Below are positions 1 through 8,171 of a stretch of DNA of 64,000 nucleotides, one piece after another (the stretch's first letter is position 1; the number at the start of each line of letters is the position of its first letter). Source of the DNA: CADEED01 sp039930985. GTDB lineage: Bacteria; Pseudomonadota; Gammaproteobacteria; Steroidobacterales; Steroidobacteraceae. The stretch spans positions 1 through 64,000 of the forward strand of contig JBDTSV010000067.1 of the NCBI GenBank assembly GCA_039930985.1. The letters are read 5' to 3'. The notes beneath the pieces were generated by a model that worked only from the letters and a program-made list of their open reading frames with translations, had not been told where the DNA came from and did no database searches. Position numbers and translations under genes: made by a program.

Positions 1-849
1 GGTCACTCGCCGTGGGCCGACGATGCAGCCGACTGCCTCGATCGCGGCTCGGCGCTGTGGGATGCCCACAAGTCGGATCCCTGGGCGCGGCTGTATTTCG
101 CGCCCGACCCGCCGGGTGCAGTGTCGCGCGAGACTCTCGAGCGACTGCGCCGGATGGTCGATCAGCTCGATGCGCCGGTCGCGATGCGGGTTCATGACCA
201 TGCCGGCCAGTTGCGTACCTTCGAAGCCGAACACGCCCAGCGCCCGCTGCCGTGGCTGGCGTCACTCGGCTTCCATGCGTTCGTGCTCGCGCATCGCTTT
301 CCGTGCGCGAGCTTCGGCTCGCAGGCGCCGGTGGACGACGCCATCGAGGCCATGCGGCAGATCCGCGCGCGTGCGGCGGAGTTCGGCGTGGATCCGCGCG
401 GGATCGGTGTGTGCGGGCTGTCGTCGGGCGGCCATCTGGCCGCGTGCCTGGTGAGGCAGCGCGTCGGCGCGGATTCCCGCCCTGACTTCCTGATCGTCGG
501 CTACGCGCCCATCTCCACCAACGCCACCGGCCGCACCGTGATCCCTGACAAACCCGCGTTGCCGCCGCCGGAGAAACAGGCGCTGTACGAGGCGATGCAG
601 CCGGATGCGCAGCTCATCGACAACCCACCGCCGGTGTTCATCGTCTATGCCGCAAACGATGCGGTGGTGCCCGTGCAGAACGCGTACCGGTTGCACCGGG
701 CGTGGATCGACAAAGGCGGAAAGGCGGAGCTGCATGTGTTCGCGGACGCGCCGCATGGCTTTGCGCTGCGGGAGAAAACGCTGCCGGTAGGCAAGTGGCC
801 GGAGTTGTGCGCGGCGTGGCTCAAAGCCGGGCAGGCATCTGGCGTTTGA
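1..849 (+). CDS. alpha/beta hydrolase (acetyl-esterase type), 5' end cut by window
   Basis: The reading frame is open from base 1, so the start lies outside the window; 282 residues are visible. The fold is the esterase/lipase type: a nucleophile elbow GLSSGG with Ser at codon 141, a late acid in the stretch AANDAVVP, and a catalytic His in DAPHGFAL. Such enzymes cleave acetyl or short acyl esters; the substrate cannot be read from the sequence. A GTG at 121 is an internal codon and not the likely start, because good coding sequence continues upstream of it. The next gene on the same strand begins 62 bases downstream. Confidence 0.8.
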   Translation, partial: GHSPWADDAADCLDRGSALWDAHKSDPWARLYFAPDPPGAVSRETLERLRRMVDQLDAPVAMRVHDHAGQLRTFEAEHAQRPLPWLASLGFHAFVLAHRFPCASFGSQAPVDDAIEAMRQIRARAAEFGVDPRGIGVCGLSSGGHLAACLVRQRVGADSRPDFLIVGYAPISTNATGRTVIPDKPALPPPEKQALYEAMQPDAQLIDNPPPVFIVYAANDAVVPVQNAYRLHRAWIDKGGKAELHVFADAPHGFALREKTLPVGKWPELCAAWLKAGQASGV

Positions 850-911
850 CCTGTCCGGAGGCGCGCCGGATTCCGTATCTCCCGATAGCACCACTCATTC
901 GGGAACGACGT

Positions 912-1484
912 ATGAATTCCTCGCTTTTCGCGTATGCCACGTTGCTGAGCGTTTTCGGACTCTACGGATGCTCGCAGCAGCAATCAGCTTCAGCCGCCGC
1001 CGCCACCGCCGCCACCGCCGCTTCGCCCACTGATGACCCGTGCGCGCTGGTCACCGACACCGAGGTGCGCCAACAATTTCCCGACGCCGCGTCGGGCCAG
1101 CGCGGTCACAGTCTCGATCAATACGGCATCGCCACCTGCACCTGGAACTCCTCCGCCAACACACTCATCGTGCAGATCTTCAAGGCCAAGGGCTCAGTCG
1201 AGGATGAGTTGCGCAGCCGGATGTCCGGCAACCTCGATCCGCTCACGCCGGGGGCCGGCGCGCAGGTGCAATACAAGCCGATCGGCGGGGTGAGCGATCA
1301 GGCCATGCTGGTCGTGGAAAAAGCCGATGCGAAGCGCGGAATCCTGGCCGACACCGCCGTGCTGGTCGCCCGGCGCGGGGAGCGCATGGCGGTGCTGTTC
1401 ACCGGCGCGCTCATCGACGGTGAACGGGCGCCCACTGCCAAGGCACTCGAGGCGCTGGGCCGGAGCGCGGCAGGCCGCCTTTAG
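912..1484 (+). CDS. lipoprotein, DUF3558-like
   Basis: A 190-residue protein starting at the ATG at 912, which begins a typical lipoprotein signal ending in the lipobox LYGC (Cys20). An Ala-rich linker follows, then a domain opening with DPCALVTDTEV and containing a second Cys in the stretch ATCTW. That pattern resembles the DUF3558 family of exported lipoproteins of unknown function. The frame is open further upstream, but that part overlaps the esterase gene and has no signal sequence. It faces the sigma-factor gene on the other strand, 25 bases away. Confidence 0.7.
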   Translation: MNSSLFAYATLLSVFGLYGCSQQQSASAAAATAATAASPTDDPCALVTDTEVRQQFPDAASGQRGHSLDQYGIATCTWNSSANTLIVQIFKAKGSVEDELRSRMSGNLDPLTPGAGAQVQYKPIGGVSDQAMLVVEKADAKRGILADTAVLVARRGERMAVLFTGALIDGERAPTAKALEALGRSAAGRL

Positions 1485-1509
1485 TTAGGCGCCACGTGCG
1501 CCGCGCCGC

Positions 1510-2094
1510 TCAGGCCAGCGCATCCGACAACATCAGCCGCGCCTTTTCGAGATCGCGGCGCACCGTGCGCTCCGTCACGCCGAGGCATTCGGCAATCTGA
1601 TCGTTGTCGAGCGCCGCGAAGTAACGCATCTCGATCACGCTCACCAGGCGCTCGTTGACCTGCGCCAGCTCTTCGAGGAATTCATGCATGCGAATGATGT
1701 CGTCCGCCGGCGATGCCACGGAATCCAGCACTTCGGAATTGAGCGTGACGTGCAGCTCGGCGCCGCCGGCGCGTTCCGTGCGGCTGTGGCGCACGAAGTC
1801 CACGACCACCGAGCGCATGACGTGCGCGGCGTACGCCAGAAAATGTTTGCGGTTCTCGACATCGATGCGACCTGCCTTGGCGAGCCGTAGATAGGACTCG
1901 TGCACCAGCGAGGTGGTGTCGAGCATCTGCAGGTTGCTGTGGTTGCGCACGCGCTGGTGCGCGAGGCTGCGAAGCTCCGGATACAACGCGCCATAGAGCT
2001 GGCCGATGGCCGCCTTGTCGCCCTGTTTGGCCGCGTCGAGCATGCCCGTTACGCTGCCGTGCCCGCCTGCCGTCATCACCCCGATGCTTTCCAT
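1510..2094 (-). CDS. ECF sigma factor, TIGR02999-type
   Basis: A 194-residue sigma-70-family factor. The N-terminal half (LYGALYPELRSLAHQRV, then LDTTSLVHESYLRL and NRKHFLAYAAHVMRSVVVD) is the region-2 signature of the ECF group that normally sits beside Ser/Thr kinases. The C-terminal half holds region 4 with a helix-turn-helix around NDQIAECLGVTERTVRRDL. I chose the ATG at 2094 (MESIGVM...), which follows an AAAGAGA ribosome site; the frame is open to 2172. No anti-sigma gene or kinase gene lies next to it, only the short ORF at 2241-2516, which resembles the N-terminus of such kinases. Confidence 0.85.
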   Translation of the reverse strand: MESIGVMTAGGHGSVTGMLDAAKQGDKAAIGQLYGALYPELRSLAHQRVRNHSNLQMLDTTSLVHESYLRLAKAGRIDVENRKHFLAYAAHVMRSVVVDFVRHSRTERAGGAELHVTLNSEVLDSVASPADDIIRMHEFLEELAQVNERLVSVIEMRYFAALDNDQIAECLGVTERTVRRDLEKARLMLSDALA

Positions 2095-2240
2095 GACGTG
2101 TTCTCTTTGAGTGGCGCGAGTATGAACGCGGGGAGACGATACGTCCGGCAATTTGAATGCCCGCTGAATCAAAGTGAGAGGAAATGCCGATGTCCAAAAC
2201 GCCCGGCATTCTACGTATATAGATGAATGCCTGCGCGCCG

Positions 2241-2516
2241 CTAGCGTTCGGCAGCAGGCGCGGCGCCCGCCAGAAAGCGTAGCCGGCGCACCGCGCGCGT
2301 GCTGCTGCGCAGCCGTGCCTCCAGCACCGCGAGTCTGCGTCTCGCTTCATCGTCAAACGCGAGCATCTGTTCGAGCGCGGGCCGATATTCCGCGTCGGCG
2401 CGCGACAACTTCGCCAACCACTGCGCGCGCGCGTCCCCTTCGTGTTCGAGTGCTTCGTCGAGCAGTCGACAGAGCGCCGCGAACTCCGTGGCGCTGCGCT
2501 TCGGTTTCAAATGCAT
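2241..2516 (-). CDS. small helical protein resembling the N-terminus of ECF-linked Ser/Thr kinases
   Basis: A 91-residue protein with no kinase motifs. Its stretch FAALCRLLDEALEHEGDARA, followed by QWLAKL and PALEQML, is what usually opens the large Ser/Thr kinases encoded beside TIGR02999-type sigma factors. The kinase, TPR and propeller parts are absent. The gene lies upstream of the sigma-factor gene on the same strand with about 146 bases between them. It may be a remnant of a deleted kinase or a stand-alone partner of the sigma factor. The resemblance is by eye and weak. Confidence 0.45.
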   Translation of the reverse strand: MHLKPKRSATEFAALCRLLDEALEHEGDARAQWLAKLSRADAEYRPALEQMLAFDDEARRRLAVLEARLRSSTRAVRRLRFLAGAAPAAER

Positions 2517-2644
2517 GCCATCGAGGATACGCGGCGTCGATGCCGCACCGGACAGTCGCGCGGAATTAATAGGGCGTAGAAATGGCGCGCGTGCTGTCCG
2601 GCGGCACCTGCCGGCGGCGTATTCCCCAACAAGGAGTACGCAAA

Positions 2645-5080
2645 ATGAACGTGAAACCAGATCTTGGCCGCATCTTGCTCACCGGTTTGATCGTGGCTGG
2701 ATGCCTGCAGACAGCCAGTGCGGAGCCGCCCACCGGAACATCGAGAAGTCCGCTGGTATCCGCCACGATTGCCGATCTGATCGAGCGGGAAACACTGGGT
2801 CTGCTCGACATGGACATCGGCGCCGGCCAGTGCAGCGCGAGCCTTCTCAACAACAGCTGGGCCGTGAGCGCCGCACACTGCGTCGATGGTGATGACATGC
2901 AGAAGCCCGGTAACGTGCTGCTGACGGGAAACTGGTCGTCAGTCCAGATCCGCAACCCTGACTACATGTACCGGTTCTGGGGCATCGACAAGCGGGGCGA
3001 CGCCTTCGACGTCATGCTGATGCACATGGCCACGCCCATGCGCGTGAATGGTTCGATGAGTGGATACGTGCGCGAGATCAGCACGGTCGGACTCAATGAC
3101 ATGATCAACCGGAATATCTGGTCCTATGGCAGCGGCATCAACGTCTTCGCGCGGCTCACCGACGCGGGCCCGCAGCCATCGTCAGGCGACCGGCAGTATC
3201 GCAGCGCGGTGTTTTCCGTAACTCGAGCGGACACCCGGCGCTACTGGTATCCGCGGAGCAATGCCAACTCGATGATCGCCGGTGGCGACAGCGGAGGTCC
3301 CAGCTTCGAATTCAGCAGTGGTTCCGCGCGTATCTCCGGCGTGCACTCGTTGTGTTCCACCGAATGCCTGCAGGGCCAGAATTGCCCGGGCAATGGCAAT
3401 TGGATGTGGGTCAGCGGCACTCCCGAGTGTGGCGACGCGCCCTTGCGTGAGCCGGCCGGCGCGATCCTCGATATCCTCAAACAGGCCTGGGACCCCGCGC
3501 GACCCGTGCAGACCGTGCAGGTCGCGCACAGCGAAGGCCAGGTGCAGAAGGAACTGTTGTTAGGTCAGCTGGATTCCCTGCCGTGGGACTACGTTCGCCG
3601 CGCGGCGCAGATCGCCTGCCACAACCGCGGCTTCGCGGCCGGTTTGTTCGACGGCAATTATCAGCCCGGGGTGCGTTACCAGGCGCGATGCGTGACCTAT
3701 GGCACCGGAGCCTGGTTCGACGCGCTGCCCGCCGACATGGCGAAAATCAACGACAAATTTCGCGGCATTGCGCAGACCCACTGGGCGCAGGGCGCACGCG
3801 CGGCCTCTGATATGTGCGGAAACAAGTTTCCCGGGGCCGTGGGGGGCTTGCTCACCGGCTTTGAAGTCGCCTCGCAGCCCAACGGCGGGTTCTACGATCA
3901 GAGGGACGGCGTGTTCTGCCTCAACAACAGCAATGCCACCTGGTTCGACGCCACGTTGGGCGAGCTCAGCGCGCAGGGAACTCCCATCGGAGACCTGAAC
4001 GCCACCGGCTGGGGAGCCGCGGGACGCGCGGCCACCGAATACTGCCGCCGCAAGTTTTACCCGGCCGGCGGATTCTTCAACGGCCACCAGGCCGGCGACA
4101 AGCGCGGAGTAGTTTGCCTCGGAAAGAACAGCCTGGTATCCGATCGCATCACTGCGACCGACGATACCCGCTCGGCGCGCACCATCGCCGCCACCGAGAC
4201 AAGAACCACCACCAGCGCGACCGGCAGGGGCGCGCTCACGGCACAGGCCGCTGCTGGCACCGGTAGAACGATGAGTGCGGCCGTGCTCGCCGCGCCACCA
4301 CCGTCGTCGGCTCCCTCAGCCGCGCCGTTGGCGACGATGTTCTACGCCATCGAGGCTGATGGAACGTTGAGCGAGTATCGCCACGACAATCCCGAGAGCG
4401 GTGCGCTGCCTCACAAGTTCGCGCCGTCGAGCAACGCGTGGAACACGTATTCGCAGACCATTCCCGCGGGCGGCAACCACTTATATGCACTCGCACCGAA
4501 CGGCGACCTGATGTGGTACCAGCATGACGGCTTCAACGACGGCGCCGACGCCTGGCGCGGCCCCGTGAAGGTGGGCAGCGGCTGGCAGTCGTTCACGCAG
4601 ATCATGGGCGGCGGCAATGGCGTCATCTATGCCATCGCGCCGGACGGCACGCTGATGTGGTACCGGCACGCCGGCTACGCGACCGGTGATGCGCGCGCGT
4701 GGATCGGTCCGAGGAAAGTCGGCACTGGATGGAATTCGTTCAAGACCGTGTTCTCCGCCGGCGAGGGCGTCATCTACGGCGTCACCCAGGACGGCAAGCT
4801 CATGGTCTATCACCACCTCGACCCGATGAATGGCGAGATGCGCTGGAGCGGACCCACGCAGGTGGGAACCGGGTGGGGCGGATTCACGCAGTTGTTCTCG
4901 GCGGGTAACGGCGTGATCTACGGACTAGCTAGTGACGGCAAGCTGTCTTACTACCGGCACCTCACCTGGAACGCGGCGCAGCCAACGTTCAAGTGGGTGG
5001 GCGCGGTGGCGGCCGGGCAGGTGAACCCCGGAGCCACGATCATTCCGCTGCTGCCGGACAGCAGCGCGAGCGCGCCGTGA
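2645..5080 (+). CDS. secreted trypsin-like serine protease with tachylectin-type propeller
   Basis: An 811-residue exported protein. The ATG at 2645 follows an AAGGAG ribosome site and opens a signal peptide of about 26 residues. The S1 protease triad is visible: His78 in SAAHC, Asp122 in FDVML and Ser216 in GDSGGP. Residues about 310-500 hold three copies of a Cys-containing module (IACHNRGF, DMCGNKFPG, EYCRRKFYPAGG). After a low-complexity Ala/Thr/Ser linker, residues about 560-800 form about five repeats of the type YAIAPDGTLMWYRH...GWNSF, a tachylectin-2-like five-bladed propeller that binds sugars in known family members. It probably acts outside the cell; the target is unknown. Confidence 0.85.
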   Translation: MNVKPDLGRILLTGLIVAGCLQTASAEPPTGTSRSPLVSATIADLIERETLGLLDMDIGAGQCSASLLNNSWAVSAAHCVDGDDMQKPGNVLLTGNWSSVQIRNPDYMYRFWGIDKRGDAFDVMLMHMATPMRVNGSMSGYVREISTVGLNDMINRNIWSYGSGINVFARLTDAGPQPSSGDRQYRSAVFSVTRADTRRYWYPRSNANSMIAGGDSGGPSFEFSSGSARISGVHSLCSTECLQGQNCPGNGNWMWVSGTPECGDAPLREPAGAILDILKQAWDPARPVQTVQVAHSEGQVQKELLLGQLDSLPWDYVRRAAQIACHNRGFAAGLFDGNYQPGVRYQARCVTYGTGAWFDALPADMAKINDKFRGIAQTHWAQGARAASDMCGNKFPGAVGGLLTGFEVASQPNGGFYDQRDGVFCLNNSNATWFDATLGELSAQGTPIGDLNATGWGAAGRAATEYCRRKFYPAGGFFNGHQAGDKRGVVCLGKNSLVSDRITATDDTRSARTIAATETRTTTSATGRGALTAQAAAGTGRTMSAAVLAAPPPSSAPSAAPLATMFYAIEADGTLSEYRHDNPESGALPHKFAPSSNAWNTYSQTIPAGGNHLYALAPNGDLMWYQHDGFNDGADAWRGPVKVGSGWQSFTQIMGGGNGVIYAIAPDGTLMWYRHAGYATGDARAWIGPRKVGTGWNSFKTVFSAGEGVIYGVTQDGKLMVYHHLDPMNGEMRWSGPTQVGTGWGGFTQLFSAGNGVIYGLASDGKLSYYRHLTWNAAQPTFKWVGAVAAGQVNPGATIIPLLPDSSASAP

Positions 5081-5218
5081 TGCGCCCTCGGGTAGCCGAA
5101 CGCGCCGCACCTGTTGCCGGATGGCGACGCGATTCGGGTTCGCGGGCATGCTCCTACATTTTCGGCGCGCACAGGTCCGACCACGGAGGGATTGCGTAGT
5201 TAGGCCGGTGCGCCGCGC

Positions 5219-5380
5219 TCAACGTGAATTGCAATATCCGCACTCGCGCTGCACTTCCTTCAATGCTTCGGCGCGCTCGGCGCATTCGGCCGGCTGGTTG
5301 ACGTACTCGCGCGTCTGCTCGCTGGCACACCAATTGCTTTCCTCAGTACTGATACCTATCAGCGACAAAGGAGACGACAT
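5219..5380 (-). CDS. possible small Cys-rich ORF, antisense to the EF-hand leader
   Basis: A 53-codon ORF whose C-terminal part (NWCASEQTREYVNQPAECAE, ending in RECGYCNSR) looks more like real coding sequence than a shadow frame: it has four Cys and a regular amphipathic helix. Its ATG is antisense to the ribosome site and start codon of the EF-hand gene. I see no good ribosome site for it. It may be a real small gene, a remnant or chance. Confidence 0.25.
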   Translation of the reverse strand: MSSPLSLIGISTEESNWCASEQTREYVNQPAECAERAEALKEVQRECGYCNSR

Positions 5381-5681
5381 GAAAGCACCGACATTACTGA
5401 TGGCCGTTACTGTTACAGCGTTGCTGGCCAGCGCGGGCGCGATGGCGCAAAGTCCCACGCCAGATCCGAGCACGCGACCGTCAGAGCCGGCAGCCCAGCC
5501 TGCGCAGGACTCACAAAGAGGCGCCAGCTTCGAATCCCTGGACCAGAACAAGGACGGGCGCATCTCGAAGGCCGAGGCCACCGCCAACAAGGGCGTGACC
5601 GAGCAGTTCGCGCGATATGACCAGAATGGCGACGGCTTCATCGACCGGGATGAAGTAAACAACTCAAACAACAAGCAATAA
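5379..5681 (+). CDS. secreted EF-hand calcium-binding protein
   Basis: A 100-residue protein with an AAAGGAG ribosome site eight bases before the ATG at 5379. A cleavable signal peptide ends near AMAQ (residue 24). Two EF-hand loops follow a Pro/Ser-rich linker: DQNKDGRISKAE and DQNGDGFIDRDE, both with canonical Asp/Asn at positions 1, 3 and 5 and an acidic residue at position 12. Small periplasmic EF-hand proteins of this size are common in gammaproteobacteria; the partner is unknown. The gene is followed by a strong GC hairpin. Confidence 0.85.
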   Translation: MKAPTLLMAVTVTALLASAGAMAQSPTPDPSTRPSEPAAQPAQDSQRGASFESLDQNKDGRISKAEATANKGVTEQFARYDQNGDGFIDRDEVNNSNNKQ

Positions 5682-5692
5682 CCCCAAGACGA

Positions 5693-5718
5693 CCCGCGCG
5701 GCTGCAGGGCCGCGCGGG
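5693..5718 (+). terminator. GC hairpin after EF-hand gene
   Basis: Perfect 10-bp arms CCCGCGCGGC and GCCGCGCGGG around a 6-base loop, starting 12 bases after the stop. No T-run follows, so it may act as a transcript stabiliser or a weak terminator. Confidence 0.5.
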
Positions 5719-5881
5719 CCGCATTCCACAACTTGCCAGTTGAAATGTAAGGCCCCACCGACAGGGATTGCGGGAGTAAGCTTCGAAGGTCTCGCGTTAG
5801 GATGATTCCGATGCCGAGCCCGCTGCCCAAGCCCCGCCATCGTCACATTGTTTGTGCGGTGGGCGCCTGCGAGGCGTTGCA

Positions 5882-6892
5882 GTGATCAAGCTGCTGCCGC
5901 CGGGCCTGCACGTCATCCTCGGCGATTCGGCGGGCGGCATCTTCACGCGCGTATTCTTCGCGCGCGATCGCCTGCTGATCGACCAGGACGTACTTTCCTG
6001 TGGACCGACACCGCCCCTCACTGATCTCGCCGCGTGGAGCAAACTGCGCTTCGACTACTGGAGCAGCTTCGTGCCCGGGGGCGCGGGCGAGCACGTGCAT
6101 TCGCGTTTCAACCTCCTCGACAACGCGCAGCGACTTGCCGATGCCGAGTGCGTGCACATCTGGGCCGCCACCGGCGTCAGCGAGCAGTTGTTCATCGCGT
6201 TCGTCGTGCATCTGGTGAAGCTCGTTGGCGGTGATCCCACCAAGCTCGCGCTCGTGCAGTTCGAAACCAGAGGTGATGGCCGAAAGACCGATCGCATCAT
6301 CGGATTGGGCGAGCTCGACGACGCGCAGATGCGCGCTGCGCCTGAACCGAAGCCGATGTCCGATGAAACCGCGCAGCTGTACTTGAACGCCTGGGCGGTG
6401 CTCACGTCACCGGATCCGATGTTGCTCGCGGGTTTCGCGCGCGAACACCCGGAGGCCAGCCGGTGGCTGCGGCTGGCAATGCAGCTCATGACGCGCCGCT
6501 TTCCCGACAAACGAAATGGCCTGAACTATTGGGACCACGCGCTGCTGGCGCGCGTGGCGGGGCGCGGACCCGAAGTGTCGCGCATCATCGGCTACACCAT
6601 GGCCGAGACTTTCGTGCTGGGCGATCTCGTCGGCGACTGGTATCTGTTCGGCCGCCTGCTTCAGCTCGGCAGCGCGCGTAATCCCAAGCCGCTGATCACG
6701 TTGAGCGGCGACCAGTCGAGCATCCGTCACACGGAAGCCGCACTCGCTCCGTTTGGTGCCCAGGTACTCAAGGGCGTGGCGTCAAACTACCCGGCGAACC
6801 CCATCGCTGAATGGGCCGCGGGCGTGCGGCTGTCGTCGGCGGAGGGCGCGTTGTGGTTCAACGATGGCGGGAAGTTGATCAAAGGAGATTGA
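5882..6892 (+). CDS. DUF1835-like protein
   Basis: A 336-residue soluble protein. The GTG at 5882 is preferred because GCGAGG precedes it and the conserved part starts at once (LHVILGDSAGGIF). The pattern HVILGDS, then LIDQDVLSCGPTP and a Trp/Arg/Tyr-rich helix, matches the DUF1835 family, whose role is unknown. An in-frame TTG at 5852 is an alternative start. The stop codon lies inside the ribosome site region of the next small gene, so the two are probably translated together. Confidence 0.55.
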   Translation: MIKLLPPGLHVILGDSAGGIFTRVFFARDRLLIDQDVLSCGPTPPLTDLAAWSKLRFDYWSSFVPGGAGEHVHSRFNLLDNAQRLADAECVHIWAATGVSEQLFIAFVVHLVKLVGGDPTKLALVQFETRGDGRKTDRIIGLGELDDAQMRAAPEPKPMSDETAQLYLNAWAVLTSPDPMLLAGFAREHPEASRWLRLAMQLMTRRFPDKRNGLNYWDHALLARVAGRGPEVSRIIGYTMAETFVLGDLVGDWYLFGRLLQLGSARNPKPLITLSGDQSSIRHTEAALAPFGAQVLKGVASNYPANPIAEWAAGVRLSSAEGALWFNDGGKLIKGD

Positions 6893-6894
6893 AG

Positions 6895-7050
6895 ATGAAC
6901 CAGGAAAGACCCGCGCCGGATGATGTTCCCGGTGCCGATGGCATCGACTCCAGAGAGCGCAATGGCACCGGCGAGCAGGCCGACGAGCAGCAGCTCGGCA
7001 TCACTAACGAAGAGGTCGAAGACCTCGAGAATGATGCGGAGGGGGGCTGA
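6895..7050 (+). CDS. small acidic protein (51 aa)
   Basis: A very acidic 51-residue protein with no predicted membrane part. AAGGAG stands 7 bases before the ATG at 6895, inside the end of the preceding gene, so it is coupled to the DUF1835-like gene. Its tail LGITNEEVEDLENDAEGG resembles the tails of two other small acidic proteins in this window (14384-14701 and 61666-62019). Probably intrinsically disordered; function unknown. Confidence 0.6.
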   Translation: MNQERPAPDDVPGADGIDSRERNGTGEQADEQQLGITNEEVEDLENDAEGG

Positions 7051-7190
7051 GCGGCGGCTATCGACCCGCGATTTTTGTTCCAGAAACATGCACTTGGCTG
7101 AAACCTTCTATGCGGTTGCCTCCGCGGGGGGACGCCCTTACCATGCCCGCCTCTTAAAAATCCAAGTCAATCAGTTAAGGGGCGATTTCC

Positions 7191-8084
7191 ATGAGCAATT
7201 TCGAGCAGCAGGCAGCCAAGATCCGCAACCAGCCAGGATTCATCGCGGCGCTGGACCAGAGCGGCGGCAGCACGCCGAAGGCGCTGAAGCTTTACGGTGT
7301 CGCCGAGAACGCGTACTCGGGCGACACGCAGATGATGGATCTCGTGCACGCCATGCGTAACCGCATCGTCACCAGCCCCTCGTTCACCGGCCAGCGTATC
7401 GCGGGCGCCATCCTGTTCGAGGCGACCATGGATCGCGACTTCGCCGGCAAGCCCGCCGCGGATTTTCTCTGGAACGACAAGAAGGTCGTCCCGTTCCTAA
7501 AGATCGACAAGGGCCTCGCCGATGAAGTGAACGGCGTGCAGCTCATGAAGCCGATGCCGACGCTCGATGATCTGCTGAAGAAGGCCAAGTCCAAGGGCAT
7601 CTTCGGCACCAAGGAGCGCTCGGTCATCAAGCAGACGAATAGCGATGGCATCAAGGCCGTCGTCAAGCAGCAGTTCGAGATTGCCGCGCAGGTGTTAGGC
7701 CATGGCCTGGTGCCGATCGTCGAGCCGGAAGTGGACATCAACGCGCCTGACAAGGCCGGCGCCGAGAAGATCCTCAAGAGCGAGCTGATCGCGGCCCTCG
7801 ACAAGCTGCCGGCCAACCAGCAGGTGATGCTCAAGCTTACGATTCCGGAAGTGGACAACTTCTACGCCGAGCTGGTGAAGCACCCGCGCGTGCTGAAAGT
7901 CGTTGCCCTCTCGGGCGGCTACCCGCGCGATGAGGCTAACAAGCGTCTGGCGAAGCAGAACGGCATGATCGCGAGCTTCTCGCGCGCGCTGACCGAAGGT
8001 TTGACCGCCCAGCAGAGCGATGCCGAGTTCAACGGCGCGCTCGACAAGGCGATCGAGAGCATCTACCAGGCTTCGAAGACCTGA
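7191..8084 (+). CDS. class I fructose-bisphosphate aldolase
   Basis: A 297-residue aldolase of the bacterial class I type (fructose 1,6-bisphosphate to DHAP and glyceraldehyde 3-phosphate), acting in cytosolic glycolysis and gluconeogenesis. Family signatures include ALDQSGGSTPKALKLYG near the start, FLKIDKGL, VPIVEPEVDIN and the lysine-bearing strand VMLKLTIPEV; Lys215 is the best candidate for the Schiff-base lysine. The length is normal for the family. AAGGGGCGATTTCC before the ATG gives a usable ribosome site. The gene stands alone between its own leader and a strong terminator. Confidence 0.93.
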   Translation: MSNFEQQAAKIRNQPGFIAALDQSGGSTPKALKLYGVAENAYSGDTQMMDLVHAMRNRIVTSPSFTGQRIAGAILFEATMDRDFAGKPAADFLWNDKKVVPFLKIDKGLADEVNGVQLMKPMPTLDDLLKKAKSKGIFGTKERSVIKQTNSDGIKAVVKQQFEIAAQVLGHGLVPIVEPEVDINAPDKAGAEKILKSELIAALDKLPANQQVMLKLTIPEVDNFYAELVKHPRVLKVVALSGGYPRDEANKRLAKQNGMIASFSRALTEGLTAQQSDAEFNGALDKAIESIYQASKT

Positions 8085-8111
8085 TAGTCGAATTGAAGCG
8101 TGCCAGGCACA

Positions 8112-8148
8112 AAGCCCCGGCGACTCGCGTCGTCGGGGCTTCTTCTTT
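8112..8148 (+). terminator. rho-independent terminator of aldolase gene
   Basis: A 13-bp stem (AAGCCCCGGCGAC paired with GTCGTCGGGGCTT, one G-T wobble) with a TCGC loop, followed by a T-rich run. It lies 27 bases after the aldolase stop and may also serve the convergent gene. Confidence 0.9.
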
Positions 8149-8171
8149 TCCCGAAGGCCGTCGGCCCCCGC

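Noticed and set aside
262..894. Long minus-strand frame opposite the esterase
   Set aside because: It is Arg/Pro-rich, has no ribosome site and mirrors the esterase codons; a shadow of high-GC coding DNA.
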